Positions 11,525 through 23,688 of a DNA stretch of 64,000 bases are shown here, piece by piece. Position numbers and translations under genes: made by a program. The notes under the pieces were generated by a model. That model was not told the DNA's origin and did not search any database. It saw only the letters and a program-made list of their open reading frames with translations. Source of the DNA: Pohlia nutans (lineage: Eukaryota > Streptophyta > Bryopsida > Bryales > Mniaceae); the NCBI GenBank assembly GCA_022496805.1, contig CM040089.1, positions 42,144,372 through 42,208,371 of the forward strand. Reading direction: 5' to 3'. Position 1 is the first letter of the stretch; every line of letters begins with the position of its first letter.

Positions 11525-11644
11525 CACTAGTAGAATAGGTGGCGCTCCCTAGGGACATGCCTAGGCAAAATCAATGTGCATGTGTGGAATTGGGCACTCC
11601 TTGCTTGAACATCTTCCTCAGCAGTGCTACCTTTTCTACTAGTG
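11525..11644. mobile_element. CACTA-type MITE, copy 1 (120 bp)
   Basis: The ends are CACTAGTAGAATAGGTGGCG and the inverted AGTGCTACCTTTTCTACTAGTG. It is flanked by the 3-bp duplication TCT on both sides (11522-11524 and 11645-11647). CACTA..TAGTG ends with a 3-bp target duplication are the signature of the En/Spm (CACTA) superfamily. Confidence 0.85.
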
Positions 11645-11689
11645 TCTGTAATGCAATTCCATAACTTCATATGAGGAGGTAGACTGACC

Positions 11690-11721
11690 CCCCCCCAAAA
11701 AAAAAATCTTTTTTAATTTTC

Positions 11722-11757
<36 letters not shown>

Positions 11758-11855
11758 AATAACAATATTAACAACAATAATAATAATAACACTAATAACA
11801 ATATTAACAATAATAATAATAATTTTAATAATTTTAATAATTTTAATTTTAAAAA
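11690..11855. repeat. AAT/AAC-rich microsatellite
   Basis: This is a run of (AAT)n units with interspersed AACACTAATAACAATATTAAC blocks that are themselves repeated. The leucine/isoleucine-rich frames it yields on the minus strand are low-complexity artefacts. Confidence 0.9.
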
Positions 11856-12301
11856 AGAAACAGAGTACCGGTAATAAATTCTGTCCATCCACTCCAGGCT
11901 CCATGGATGTCTCCGTCATCCTTAAACTAGATGAATGTGTGCACCAAGTGAATGTGTGCACCAAATGAATGTGTGCATCAAATGAATGTCTGCACCAAAT
12001 CGGTCATCAACATGATCAGCACTTCTGAGCAAGATGAAAACCTTTGGTAAAATTCACCCTCCGTCTGCCGACAGTCATGTACCCATGGCGAACATGTCAG
12101 TCCTAAAATGTACGCGATGAGAAGAAAAGCCCACAATTAGGTAAGGTTGCAGAGACACTCCAGGCCGGAACCGCCATAGCCAGAGGGCTCTCCTGTCACA
12201 GGCAGAGACAGCGAGCTAGCTCTCACTACACACACAGACACAGTCAAGACGTTGAGCTGTATCCCAGTTTGCTTTTGCTTGTTGCGTGTTTGGGGTTGGC
12301 T
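11856..12301 (+). promoter_or_regulatory. Upstream region of the PIG-Y-like gene
   Basis: This non-coding region contains a short tandem run, GAATGTGTGCACCAA, repeated about four times around 11933-12000. Closer to the gene is a CA/GA-rich leader (ACACACACAGACACAG around 12228). No clear TATA box is visible. The leader presumably begins near 12180-12240. Confidence 0.35.
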
Positions 12302-13198
12302 ATGGATGGCCGCCCCGCGCCTGCGCTCTTCCGATTGCCGTCGCTAGCTCGCCAGTCGTGTGCTGATTCCCCGCAGCTGCTGCTCGGCTGGGGCGCGCTT
12401 CTCATCTGCGCAGGTGTCGTGGGCTTCGCTCTCTTGCTCTACACCACCATCCTCTCCAAGCTCCTCCCTCCCTCCGGCTTCCCTTTCCTGGACGCCGTTC
12501 GCACCGACTGGTATCAATCACCCTAACTCATTTCATTTTCCTCTTATCTGTCGGTGTAGATAGATGCCGGGATCTGATTGCGGACTCTGTGTTTGTTTTG
12601 ACGGAGTTTACGAGCCCCGAAACCCTAATCTCGTAGCTTGGCAATGTTGGGCAATCTCCCGTTTGCGGATCTGCCGACTATTCGATTAGCTGTGGCAGCG
12701 GATTCGCTTTTTATTAGTTGATAGTTCCGGAGTTCGTGAGTTAGGATGAATTTGAATGCCAGTGACTGCGTTTTGTAGTTTGAGTTGCGGACTCCGTGTT
12801 TGTTACGGAGTTTCCGAGGCCCGAACCCTAATGTCCTAGCTTGGGAATGTTGGTAGTAATTCCCGTTTGCGGATCTGCCGACTATTCGATTAGCTGTGGC
12901 AGAGGATTCGCTTTTTATTAGGTGATAGTTCCGGATTTCGTGGGTTGGGATGAATTTGAATGGCAGTGACTGAGTTTAGATCTGGTCCTTGAGCTCGAAG
13001 CTTGAAGTGATCAACCCTAATTGCGTGTTCAGTGATGAGATCAGTATTATTAGTTAGGGATGCAGGAGGTTGAATATTCACGTGTTTGTCTGTGGACTAT
13101 GCAGGTACTACAGTTTGGTTGTGCCGCTCACAGGACCGGTGATTCTGGCGGCTGTGTATTTCCATTGGCTTAGTATGAAGCTCTTCAAGCATGCTTGA
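12302..13198 (+). CDS. PIGY: PIG-Y-like subunit of GPI-N-acetylglucosaminyltransferase
   Basis: Exon 1 is 12302-12510 and exon 2 is 13105-13198, with borders GACTG|GTATCA and ATGCAG|GTAC. They join within a Trp codon to give 100 residues. The protein has two hydrophobic segments (about 27-50 and 73-90) and ends YFHWLSMKLFKHA. That ending, with the preceding YYSLVVPLTGPVI, matches the C-terminal hallmark of PIG-Y. PIG-Y is a small ER membrane subunit of the complex that moves GlcNAc to phosphatidylinositol, the first step of GPI-anchor synthesis. Exon 2 is too short to show up as a long ORF and was found through the splice acceptor. Its stop is 445 bp before the SCD2-like B start, and splice-like signals lie between them. 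The 594-bp intron contains an internal near-repeat (the GATCTGCCGACTATTCGATT block occurs twice, near 12667 and 12870). Confidence 0.85.
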
Positions 13199-13207
13199 TA
13201 TGGTTAG

Positions 13208-13451
13208 GTATGGTTTGATTTCTTTTTCTATGGCTGTCAACAGTTTGTAGTGAGTTTTTCTACTCTAGGTTAAGTTGCCGCTTTTGAAGAGTGAGCCAGT
13301 TTTTACCCTAATTCCTCAATTTAGAGTCATCTCATAATATGGCATTGAATACCTAGGACGTATCTGTATTCAGCAAATTCCGTTGCTTTAGTAATACAAT
13401 TGTATGGAACCAATCGATTTTAATACTTTTCTTGATGGTTTCTTACTGCAG
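13208..13451 (+). other. Putative intron between the PIG-Y-like and SCD2-like B coding regions
   Basis: Nine bases after the PIG-Y stop lies the donor-like TTAG|GTATGG. At 13451 a strong acceptor follows a pyrimidine tract (CTTTTCTTGATGGTTTCTTACTGCAG). It could be a 3'UTR intron of PIG-Y, a 5'UTR intron of SCD2-like B, or an internal intron of one transcript carrying both. Confidence 0.45.
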
Positions 13452-13643
13452 AGTATGACGACAATGCAACGCTTTGTGGGAGACCTAAAAATTGCATCAC
13501 TCGTATGAGGGTTATGTCAATTTTTTAGGGTTAACAGATTTGAGTTCTAACATTTTAAGCTAAAAAGCAAGAAGAAAAGGGAGATCAGTGCCTCCTTGAG
13601 AGGGAAGACACAGGGACAAGTAGAAGTGGAGAGGTAGAGACCG

Positions 13644-15320
13644 ATGGCAGAGAGGGAGAGGAATGGAAGCCCTTCGCTTGGGCGGCAACGGAGCGTCATG
13701 GGCATTCCGCCTGCGCGGGGCGGTTCAGGGTCGAGCTCTGGCACCATCAACTCCTTGAAGAAGAGCCAGAACTATGCCGCCAGGGCTGCGGCAGCCCGCC
13801 TGGCACAAGTCATGCAGGCCAACCGGGACTCCATAGACGATGAGGATGAGGATGACATGCCTCGCTACAGTCCTTACATTCCCAGTGCGAGGGATTCGTC
13901 CCGAGACCAGTCTCCTCACTTGAGAGGACACTACGATTCAAGCCCTGCGACTCTGGGAAGCTCACTGCGGCCGTCTGCGAATCCTCGGGGCTCGTTGCGG
14001 CCCACGGCATTGGCTGCGTCGTCACAACCAGCTACTCAGCGACCAAGACCAGTCCTGCCTCCTGCTGCAATGCGGTCCACATCTCCCACGCCTGAGCCAC
14101 TTGCTGATCGCGTCCGGAGGTTCTCCTCCGAGCTCCCAACTTCTGGAAACTCACACGATTCTTCTGGACCCAATTCGCGGAGAGAAACGGCTGCGTTGCG
14201 TGATGAGATTGACATGCTGCAAGAGGAGAATGAAACGCTGCTTGATAAGCTGCGGATTGTGGAGGAGAAGCTGGCTGAGCGGGACCTGAGATCACGAGAA
14301 TTGGAGAAGCAGGTGACTGCTCTTGGCGAGGGAATCTCTTTGGACTCGCGTATCCTGAACAGGAAAGAACAGTTTCTGAAGCAACGTGAAGCAGCTTTGA
14401 AAGCAGCCAAGGAACAGAGCAAAGACGTCAAGGATGACGAAATTGCAGCCTTGCGTGTGGAGGCCGAGGTGGCAAGGGAGGAGGCAGTGGCTGCATCCGA
14501 AGCTGCCCGGGAGGTTGAGATCGAAGTGAAAGCATTGCGAACGATGACACATCGCATGATCTTGACACAAGAGGAAATGGAGGAGGTAGTGTTGAAGCGC
14601 TGCTGGCTTGCGCGGTACTGGGGACTGGCTGCCAAGCATGGGATACATCCTGAGATTGCAACTGCAAAGTCTGACTTCTGGTCATCACTGGCGCCACTAC
14701 CGCTGGAGGTCGTACTGTCTGCAGGGCAACGTGCGAAGGAAGAGCCAAGCTCGCAGAACCGGAGCAACAGTGCTTCGGGTCAAACAAAGGGGAAGACACG
14801 GGACGTGAACGACATAACAGGGGAAGGCAACATCGAGAGCATGCTGGCAGTGGAGAAGGGGTTGCGGGAGCTTGCTGCCTTGAAGGTGGAAGACGCAGTC
14901 ATGCTGGCATTGTCACGACATCGACAGACACCGGAAATGCGCAAGTCCACGGATGGCACACCAAAGGGCTCAGATGCGTTCGAGTTGACCCCACTGGAGG
15001 TGGAGGATGTGCAGTTCAAGCAGGCGTGGCTGGTGTATTTCTGGCGACGTGCAAAGAGCAACGGCGTGGAGGCTGACTACGCTGATGAATGCATACAGCT
15101 GTGGATCAGCCGAACCATGCTGAAGCCCACCATGCGTGATCAGGTGGACGTGGAGCGTGGTTTGATGGAGCTGCGGAAGCTGGGGATTGAGGAGCAGCTG
15201 TGGAACGTCTCCCGGAGGGAGATTGCCAACGAAGCCGCCAATCAGAAGGTGGATGTGCTGGAGGTTTTGCAGGCGCCCAGCACTTTGCAAAGGGTAACCA
15301 GTGCACCGCAATTGCAGTAG
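13644..15320 (+). CDS. SCD2-like: SCD2-like coiled-coil protein B
   Basis: This is a single uninterrupted coding exon of 558 residues, collinear with SCD2-like A. It has [10 protein letters not shown] at the N-terminus, [19 protein letters not shown], an acidic DDEDEDD run and a Pro/Ser linker. Two coiled-coil regions are centred on [20 protein letters not shown] and [20 protein letters not shown], followed by the near-identical C-terminal domain with [19 protein letters not shown] and [20 protein letters not shown]. The position of the gene A intron (LAQ|VMQ) is fused here, so this copy has lost that intron. The role is inferred as for gene A: SCD1/SCD2-dependent membrane traffic and cytokinesis. 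Conservation is highest in the last 260 residues and lowest in the linker. The ATG at 13644 starts the motif shared by both copies. Confidence 0.93.
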   Translation: MAERERNGSPSLGRQRSVMGIPPARGGSGSSSGTINSLKKSQNYAARAAAARLAQVMQANRDSIDDEDEDDMPRYSPYIPSARDSSRDQSPHLRGHYDSSPATLGSSLRPSANPRGSLRPTALAASSQPATQRPRPVLPPAAMRSTSPTPEPLADRVRRFSSELPTSGNSHDSSGPNSRRETAALRDEIDMLQEENETLLDKLRIVEEKLAERDLRSRELEKQVTALGEGISLDSRILNRKEQFLKQREAALKAAKEQSKDVKDDEIAALRVEAEVAREEAVAASEAAREVEIEVKALRTMTHRMILTQEEMEEVVLKRCWLARYWGLAAKHGIHPEIATAKSDFWSSLAPLPLEVVLSAGQRAKEEPSSQNRSNSASGQTKGKTRDVNDITGEGNIESMLAVEKGLRELAALKVEDAVMLALSRHRQTPEMRKSTDGTPKGSDAFELTPLEVEDVQFKQAWLVYFWRRAKSNGVEADYADECIQLWISRTMLKPTMRDQVDVERGLMELRKLGIEEQLWNVSRREIANEAANQKVDVLEVLQAPSTLQRVTSAPQLQ

Positions 15321-16634
15321 TCTTTAATTGTCAACTGAAGTTTTTCTAACATAGCATATTCGTACAATGATCCCACATTTAGTGGACTAGTCGTAGCTAG
15401 TTGATATAACTGCCGGCTTAATTACTTGTTTAGACCTTCGGGAGGGAGGATTACATTCGTTTGGTACTATCGTTTGCTTACAGTGGTCGTCATAAGTGCC
15501 CATGGTGACAGGGTCCCTTCCCTTGCATGGATTGTTTTCTACTACCTTGATTGAATGATACATTGGTTCTCATCACCAGCCAGCTTCTTGTTCACAAGGT
15601 GTTCCCCGTGTACTTGAATTAGGGTTAGGGACGACATTCTCTGCATACCACAAGCTTATGAGAAGCTTATCCATTTCAGATTAGTCTGGAAATCATGTGA
15701 GATTAATTAGGTCCACATTGATGTCAATCTGTAACTGCGTGAGTAGGGGTGTACCAAGTTTGTTTCGTCGAGTTTCGTTCATTTTTAACTGATTTTTTTT
15801 TTTTTTTTGAAACAAATGGATTCTTTGTTTCCATTGCACAACAGATTACAAACGTCACATTAGAACTGAAAAGAATACGTATCAGTGCTCCCCCGCAGTT
15901 GATCTTTTTTGGATTATATTCCTGCAATAATTTTTAATCGAATTTCGTCACCATATTAATATTGAATTAAATTATGGATGAATTATTCTAAAAACAAAAA
16001 ACAAAAGAAAAAACACTTGGAACATTGGGAACGCATGGGAACATGGGGACCGTATGAGCACACGGGGAACACTTAAACCAACTTCACCGGGCCACCAGTG
16101 ACTCTTCATGACACTTTTGGTAGACAACGTACATGTGTGAGTTTAGAACTTGACATGGGGAAAGCACCTAATCTCATGTATCAGTATAAACAATACCAAA
16201 CGTTTTCTGCAATGTTGAAATGTGATATTGGAGAGTAAGATAGGATGTCCTACCACCACCTCCCCCAATTATGACGTAGAGCTTTCTTGGGGCCACCATA
16301 GTTGAGACTCAAAACCACCAATTTCACTATTCAAGTAGACCAATGGCATGCCAAGCATTGCGAAGAAATAGTTGGTGGATTTGGGTACCATTATGGGTGA
16401 AAATTAGTATCACATGGTGTGGACATGGGGAAACCTAGAGGTCTGATTTGGGTCACAAAGTTCTTGTCACTTCGAAAATTTGTATCAATTTGAATATTGG
16501 GAATTAAATTGCAAAAATTTGTACATTCCGTGAGAAATCTTCTTCCAAATGACCAAAAAATATTTCTCATAAATAACCTTGTTAAAATGCGGCCATATTT
16601 CTTAAGTTGGTGGTTTTAGGACATCCTACCTTAA
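15321..16634. other. 3'UTR of SCD2-like B and intergenic DNA
   Basis: No gene is recognised. A poly-T run lies at about 15791-15808. The telomere-like TTAGGGTTAGGG at about 15620 is too short to be more than a telo-box. Confidence 0.4.
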
Positions 16635-17434
16635 CCCTTTAGTGCCTAGAGTGGTTCTGGAGAAACCACAGTTTTTTGGGTGATATTTTTTTTAAACTTT
16701 CTCTCTTGAAATTAGGAATGCTATCAATAGTATTCAACCGTATCAATCTAAGCATAGCTTAATGTAACAAGTTTTGGTTAAATCTTGGTCAGATCAGACC
16801 GTTGGATTGAAAGATTATAGTATGTCTTTGAACCGTATAATGCACACTCCAAAATGAGATTTTGAGGGGTGTGAGACTTCAAAGTTAAATAGAATTTTGG
16901 TTAAATTTTCAAAATTGAAAGTGAAGCAGTTCAGCAATGACCTATGTCAACACCTCTCCATTGCAATCTTTCATGTCAAGAACTGACTCACACATAATTA
17001 TTGTGAATTTTATGAGTGAGAGTGACTTATCTATGTACGGTTTAGGACAAAATTTATACGTTAAAATAAGAAAGGAGTTGGTACATTGATCAAGATCGGA
17101 ATACATACATTGATGGAACATGAACAAGAGAACACAATCCAAAAATAAATACAAGATAACAAACTTTCAAATACAAGAAATACCGCATAATACATGTGTT
17201 GTATTTGTAAGTATTTGCTGTATTTTGAGGTATTTGCAGTATTTTGGTGTTTTGAACATAGGTATTTGGATATCTAAGAAAGTCAGATTTCAAAATTTCT
17301 TTTTGCATCATCTGCATAATCAAAAGTTACACTTCTGAACTTCAAACACCGAACTAAGATAGTTCACAGATTTTATAGCATTTCATTTTTCGATGATCTA
17401 GTGACCACTTACTGGTTACCTAGGCACTAAAGGG
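16635..17434. mobile_element. TTAA element, family I copy 1 (800 bp)
   Basis: It is flanked by TTAA on both sides. It begins CCCTTTAGTGCCTAGAGTGG and ends ACCTAGGCACTAAAGGG, terminal inverted repeats of about 17 bp. A relative with similar ends lies at 23689-24612. It has no coding capacity. Confidence 0.8.
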
Positions 17435-17438
17435 TTAA

Positions 17439-17893
17439 TAGTAACAAGTTCATATGGTATTCGGAACACTAAGAATTACATATGAATGAACATGGGAACA
17501 TAAAAATTGATGGGTGCTGCTATTTATTTTGTATAAATCAAGATAAGACTGCTAACTCCCGGATCAACTCTGGACAAATGATGTCAAGAGGAAACAACTG
17601 TAGTGCTAGAAATAAATTCCATTTGAATATTCCTATGCAGTACGGTACATCATCGCAAGGAAAAAAGGATATGATTACGGCTGGCAAATTTTTTGTACAC
17701 ATTGATATATCACACATGCTTTTTTCATACCAGCAACTCCTTGCCCAAAAGGTCGGTGTTGAATCAGCGGCCCTTTAATTCAGCTCCTCACCAGCATGAA
17801 TTCCGGTTGCTCATACAAACAATTGACCTGCAATTGGAGCTCCCTGTGATGTGATGTTTGTTTTTCCCACCCCCTTGTAGGTGGAAAAACTAG
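17439..17893 (-). other. Probable 3'UTR of the PILS gene
   Basis: This non-coding stretch lies directly downstream (minus strand) of the PILS stop codon. No repeat is recognised. The extent of the 3'UTR is unknown. Confidence 0.35.
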
Positions 17894-20800
17894 TTATAGG
17901 TAGCTGACGATTTTGAGGTAAATGACAATGTAAGCAGCAATGGTGAAGACTGAAGAGATGTGTTGCCAGAAGAGGAGTGCCGAAGCTTCACGCTCTCCAT
18001 ACCCTCGCATGCTCGTCATCGCTCCAGAAAGAATGGCCGTGGGCATGGTGTGTTGCAGCAGAAGGACAAACATGAACATCTTGTCGCCAGGTGGAATCAC
18101 ACCCAGCTTGTGCGCCAGCAGGACCACTCCAATCCCAATGGGCGGCAGCAACACCAGGCGAGTGAACGTGATCCCAATCGTTGTTCTCAATCCCAATTCC
18201 GAGCTCCCGGGTCCTACTGACAATGTCCCACCCAGCACCAACATGACGCACGGGACCAACGCTGCACCAAGTATCGTGAGGCTGTCTGTAAACCAACCGA
18301 GAGGTGCATCATCTCCAAATAACAGTGCATTCGTGTTGGGGAATATCCCAACGAGAATGGCCAAAAGCGAGGCAATGATGGGCGGCTGCATCAGGTACCG
18401 AATCGGGGTCTTTTCTGCAACCACACGAATCTTGCGTATCACACGAGGCTCGGCTAAACACCGAACACCCGCTCTTGGACTCTCTTCGTAATTAGAAACA
18501 TCTGTAAGTACACAACCGAAGGTTTCATTAGAATATTATTCCAGTTAGAAATTATGCGAAATCAGAAAAGAAAAAAAGAAAGAGTCTTTCCAGAGCTCCT
18601 GCCCTTAAAAGACACAATTTAATTACAAGAAGCTTAAATTTCTAGAAGCTGATGCTTCTGAACTACAGAAATTCCAATTTCCAGTTTCAGGAATAAGGCA
18701 AACCTATTGCACAGATTCAATTAACAAACTTGAGATCACACCTTGATTAGTGCAAAAATCATTTAAATTTTTTTTTTACCTTGTTTTGTTAAATGTCTAC
18801 TTTACACTACTGTAGGATAACATTATTAATTAGTTTCAACAAGGTCCTTTTGCCTCCCACAAGAATAGGGACCTTGCAAGTAAGGTGTCAATGACCATTT
18901 TAATTAAACCCTTTTCAAAAATCCGAGGGAAGAGAATTCCACCCTCTAGTGAGGTGTCACATGACCTACGTGAGAAAATCTCTGGATTATAGAATGTTAC
19001 ACCATTGGAGTGGTGCTTACATGGCATTCTAAAATTACTTGAGATAAAAAGGTTTTGAGACAAAGAGGTGGATTAGACACTCGTTACATCAAATGCATCA
19101 TAAGGTGGATTATTATTTTAAGCTTGTTATCTCACACAAGATGTTGGTCCAAGTTTTTAACTTGTTGCTTCGACGTGTGCAATCTAAGACTGAAATTGGT
19201 CTTACAACATGATTTATTTGGTCGACAGTCAGAGCCTTAATTGCATTTGGTTCACCACTTTGTTCCTACCCACGAACCTGATGTTTGTGACATCATAGAA
19301 GGATATCGAAACACGCGTGCCAACAATGGGGTCCGCGAGTCCTCAGTCATGGCGTCCTTGACATCCGGCCACTCTGCAGTCATGACGGAAGGCATGGATT
19401 CGGATTCCGTATTGTCTGTCTGCTGCAAAGCAGCCACAGCTGCAATTTCCCCTTTCATGGATGCATCCTCTCCGTCATCCGACACCAGCTCGTAATACTC
19501 CTCGGGAGGCTCCAGCATGTGGTACACAAACGTGTAGATCACGATCACGGCCACCCATTGTGAGAAGGCCACGTATGCCACTCCCGACTGATTGCATCTA
19601 TCAACACAGCACATCGTAACTATCAGAGACTCAAAGTTTAAGCAATGCTGGACCAAATAATTATCTAGAAACAATATGAGTATGTAGAGGCAGCTGTCAA
19701 CTCTAAATATTTCTCAACCATAGATTATTGATACGAAGTTTTTTTGGAAGCCATGAAAATGACTGATAACACACCTAAAATCTTCAAAACAGACCGCAAT
19801 TTTTTAAATCGTCTCTTGAAATGACCAAAAAGAAATTTCATTTTAAAAGTCTAATTAATTAATTTGGCAGACATAATCTTCTTGAGTAGCTTCTTTAACC
19901 CTTTGACACGGCTGCGTCCATATAATGGAGAATGAACAGATTGCAACCTTTCTCTTGACTACATCCTGTACAATTTTTTCATCCCTCCAAATTTCTCTTG
20001 GTTCTTGTGCTAATTGACTATTATTTGTACAGTATGGATCTTCAAAATAAGATATTGTGATTGTTTGAAAAACAACACAATTGGTTTATGTCAAGTTTCA
20101 TTCTTAGTTCAAAAAGTGAGAACTTAAACATGATTTTCCAAAATAAGTAGAATCAAATAATGAAAACCATACCATCTCCTAGTGCATGTTATTCTAATTT
20201 CATTACAATATTTTTTAATTTTTTTGTGTTAATCTGGGATTTTTAATTGAATTTCAAGAGAAAACGTGGAAAAAATATTATAATAATAATAATAATAATA
20301 AATATGATGAATCCAACCATAAAGATGTGATCTTCACATTGACATTTACAACTTTGCATTGTACATCAACTCCATTTTTGTTTTTCATCGAACATTTTAT
20401 AACAAATCTTTGAAAACAATGTTGAATCGGGACGTTAAAGGGTTAACATACCAGCCCGCTATTGAAAAATCAGATAGGAGACAGTGCCTATATTCGTCTT
20501 TACCTGAAATACACCTAGAAAACGAACCTAGATTCTTTATGAGGAACATCAGCATCCTTGACAAAAGAATCACTAAACACAAATCTACAGTGAATGTTAG
20601 CCTTTTGATTTTTTAATTATTTTTCTTTCCATCTACGGTGACGAAGATGAATTCTCAAGGATCGATGATGGTATAAATTGAACGAAATAGTCTAGAATTA
20701 GTTAAAGTCAAGTTTCAGATTTGATGATACACATCTGAAATTCAAGCACACCAGCTGCTTCACACAGGCAAGGCCGTGACGATAGAAAATTCAAAACAAA

Positions 20801-21400
20801 AAAGCCGAAATAATCTAAAATTTTCGGTTTCGGATTTTAATGATTTACATCTGAAATTAAAGCACATCAGCCACGTCACAGAATTTGACAAGACCGTGAC
20901 AATACAAAAAAGAAGCCAGAATTAAATACGGATGCTTACTTTTTGCCGAAAGGATGAGACTGGCCATGGCACAGCGACCCGATGATAGCAAGAGGAAGGT
21001 TGCCGGAGTTCCCAATCCCCGTCATGACGACGGTAAAGCGAAAGAACTGCGGGGGCGGCTTACAGATCAACGCCACAAACACGCCGGCGATGCAACCGAT
21101 GAAATTGCTGATGAGCACATTCACGGGAATGAACCACCACTTGAGCATGTTGGACAGCGACATGGACTGCCCGAGCTCCGTGAAGATGAGGCACGGCAGG
21201 AACAGCGCGAACACCAGCTTGCTGAGCAGTCGCGTGGCCGACGGCGTGATGATGTTGATCCGACGCTGCGCCAGAAGCGTTCCCAGCGCGCACATCGTCA
21301 ACACCTTCATCACGGGCACCACCGACAGCTCGATCATGTAACCGATCTCGCCGCCTAACCGCGCGGCGAGCTCCATGCTCTGTTCCGTCAACAACCTCAT
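17894..21400 (-). CDS. PILS: PIN-LIKES (PILS) auxin carrier
   Basis: Three exons on the minus strand, 21400-20940, 19597-19278 and 18501-17894, join in frame to 462 residues. The introns are AAAAA|GTAAGC..GATAG and TCAG|GTTCGT..TTACAG. The N-terminal half has five hydrophobic segments with VVPVMKVLTMCALGTLLAQR, LPCLIFTELGQS and FTVVMTGIGNSGNLPLAIIG. Then comes the family-typical GVAYVAFSQWVAVI and YHMLEPPEEYYE, followed by an acidic cytosolic loop. The C-terminal half has five more segments, including LMQPPIIASLLAILVGIFP, LVLGGTLSVGPGSSELG and FVLLLQHTMPTAILSGAMTS. PILS proteins are ER-membrane transporters that sequester auxin and lower nuclear auxin signalling. The length is at the upper end for the family because of the loop (about residues 190-245). 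The start is the first ATG in frame (21400). A GTG just upstream was not used. Intron 1 holds a family F transposon. Confidence 0.93.
19899..20442. mobile_element. TTAA element, family F copy 1 (544 bp), in PILS intron 1
   Basis: TTAA flanks both ends. The ends are CCCTTTGACACGGCTGCGTC and GGGACGTTAAAGGG. The interior (TTCTTGGTTCTTGTGCTAAT, TTCAAAATAAGATATTGTGA, CACATTGACATTTACAAC, ATCGAACATTTTATAAC) recurs at 35520, 55309 and 58856. It has an (AAT)n run near 20280. Confidence 0.85.
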
Positions 21401-22222
21401 CGTCACTCCCTCCCTTTGCTTAGTTTTCGAAAAACTCCGACCTAAACCCTGATCATGTTCTGCTATCTCCCCGACATGGATTCAAAACAATGTTCCAACG
21501 GTATTTATCGCAATTGTCCTACACAAGCCCTAATTCGCCTCTGGTTTTTTCTCACAGAGACTCCAAGTCCTCACAAGCCGGAAGAGAAATCCTCAATACG
21601 ATTTCAACAGTTAATGGATAAAACTACCAGGTTGGAAACTAACTACAAATGGCATCGGAACAGAACAGGATGGAATCTTCACGATCTACAGGAACAAAAC
21701 ACCCGGCCAGAGATAACTTTAGAAATGAAACCGACGATCCCTGGCTGTCGAGTGACACGAGGAAAAAAGAAAGAATACAAAAAGGAAAGAGTGAGTGCAA
21801 TCCAAGGAACGCAACGGCGATGGCGGCGAATTTGAACAACAACGACGAGGACCCGAAAACGACCTATTCAAGCGTGTCCAGTACTCCAGTCCGACAACTC
21901 CGGGCCAAACTCCAGTCTAGTACGAACTCCGATCCAAACTTCGCTCCAAACGTCCAGTACAAACTCCGGTCCAGTACGAACTCCGATCCAATAATATAAG
22001 GTCGGGACCCTTTTCGAGCCGTTTAGAGCCGTGGTCACGTTTTGGTCGGTGTGGCGGAGCGTAGGGTCAGCACTTTTGTGCTGGATAATTACTTTTCTTG
22101 GAAAAATATAAGGTTTGGAAAATGGAATGGGAATATTTTAAGATGATACTTATTTTTTTCACCAAAAAAGTATGATTCTTATACATAAAAATTTGAAAAA
22201 TAATTTGGCATTTGTTTTTTAA
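21401..22222. other. PILS upstream region
   Basis: This is the presumed promoter and leader of the PILS gene. Around 21870-21995 a short imperfect tandem repeat, with unit core CAGTACGAACTCCGATCCAA, occurs two to three times. The plus-strand frames across it are not recognisable proteins. Confidence 0.4.
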
Positions 22223-23414
22223 CCCCTAAAAGACCATAGTGTTTTTCCTTCAAAAACACTATGATGGTGCCATTTTTACTCCCCTATGCAAAAAATCCAA
22301 AAAAATGTTATTTTTTACCTTCTAACTGTAAAATCTTGTCCTAAACTACTTGAAAAACATATTCAACAAATTTCGTTGATTTTGACCGCACGGATTGCAA
22401 GATAATTGCGTTTGATGGAAAAAAAAACACCCCAGAAAAACACATGCCCGAAAATTTCAGATGCATTTGACTATGGCTACATCAAAAAAACCTCACTACC
22501 AAAACTTGTCGCACTTCACTTTCACATTCTATATGATGTTACTTAGTTATGTACCAATTTTTGTTGCGTTTGGAGATGTTTAGGATGTTGACGAACACCT
22601 GCACTTGTTGGGGGTTTAAAAGTTCATAAAAGACTCTTTGTTTTTGGAAGTGCAATATTTTTTACTTTCTTTATTTAAATACAAATCCGAGCGGTGAAAC
22701 ATAAGTACATTCCACCCTCTATAGAATGGTAAAAATAAATTTGAAAAAAAAAAAAAAAATCTCCAAATTTTAGAAGACATGTAGCACATTTTCTAAGAAT
22801 TTTGGGGGTTAGGGGGGAAATAAAGGGTGGAGGAAGGGAATTCAAGTGCCAACGCATTCCAATGTTCATGACCCCACTAACTGTCAAAGTGGACTGCCAC
22901 GTGGCAGTCCCTCATTGGACGATATATATATATATTATTTTTTTAATGATTTTAATTTTCAATTTTTTAAATAATATTTTTTAATTATAAAATTGAACTT
23001 TTAGTTTAAAATAATTTTTTAATTTAAAATAATAATTTTTATTTATCAACATTTAATTTTAATATTTTTTAAAATATTTTATTTATTTATTTATTTAATG
23101 AGTTTGGAAAATGGGGTGGTCTTCTGCCCCCCCCACAGTCCACCCCATTTTCCATACTCTGCCCATCTTGTTGCCCCCCCTAAAATTCAACTATTTATCT
23201 ATTGCCCTGCTGCTCTTTCTCCCGAAAAAAACACATTTCCCCTCATAACTTCTAGATACGGTGTCCGAATTCAAAAAAAAAAAGGAATCCCCATTTTCGT
23301 GGCACATTAGGGAATCCACTATTAAATTTCCTTCGAAATTCGATTAAAAATGTGTTCACCAGAACCTACCCGATTCTCTAAATGTCCTAGTTAGGATACT
23401 TGGTCCTTTAGGGG
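22223..23414. mobile_element. TTAA element, family H (1192 bp)
   Basis: TTAA flanks both ends. It starts CCCCTAAAAGACCATAGTG and ends ACTTGGTCCTTTAGGGG. This is the longest TTAA element in the window. The interior is AT-rich with several poly-A and poly-C tracts. I find no open frame that looks like a transposase. Confidence 0.8.
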
Positions 23415-23688
23415 TTAAAATATTTTTTATCGACCCCGCCTTCCACTATGCCATCTTTTTATAAATTTTGAAGCCAAATGAATAATATAAAGAGACATTG
23501 GTTGATTTTTCTTTGAAAGATAAACTTTAGCTTTGTGAAGGACTGAAAGAGTTTATTTTAAAATTTGAGCATTATGATTTTATAATTGGTATGAAATTTT
23601 AGACAAACAGGCTTCAACAAGTTAATTAAGCATCGTTTGGTTGAATTTATCAAAATCAACTAAAAGGAATATTTTATCATTGTTTTAA

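Noticed and set aside
11667..11964. Leu/Ile-rich minus-strand frames that look like a membrane peptide
   Set aside because: They are translation artefacts of the AAT microsatellite.
15615..15635. Interstitial telomere from TTAGGGTTAGGG
   Set aside because: Fewer than two units; telo-box length only.
17940..18491. 183-residue plus-strand frame opposite PILS exon 3
   Set aside because: It is antisense to a well-supported PILS exon. Composition mirrors membrane-segment codons.
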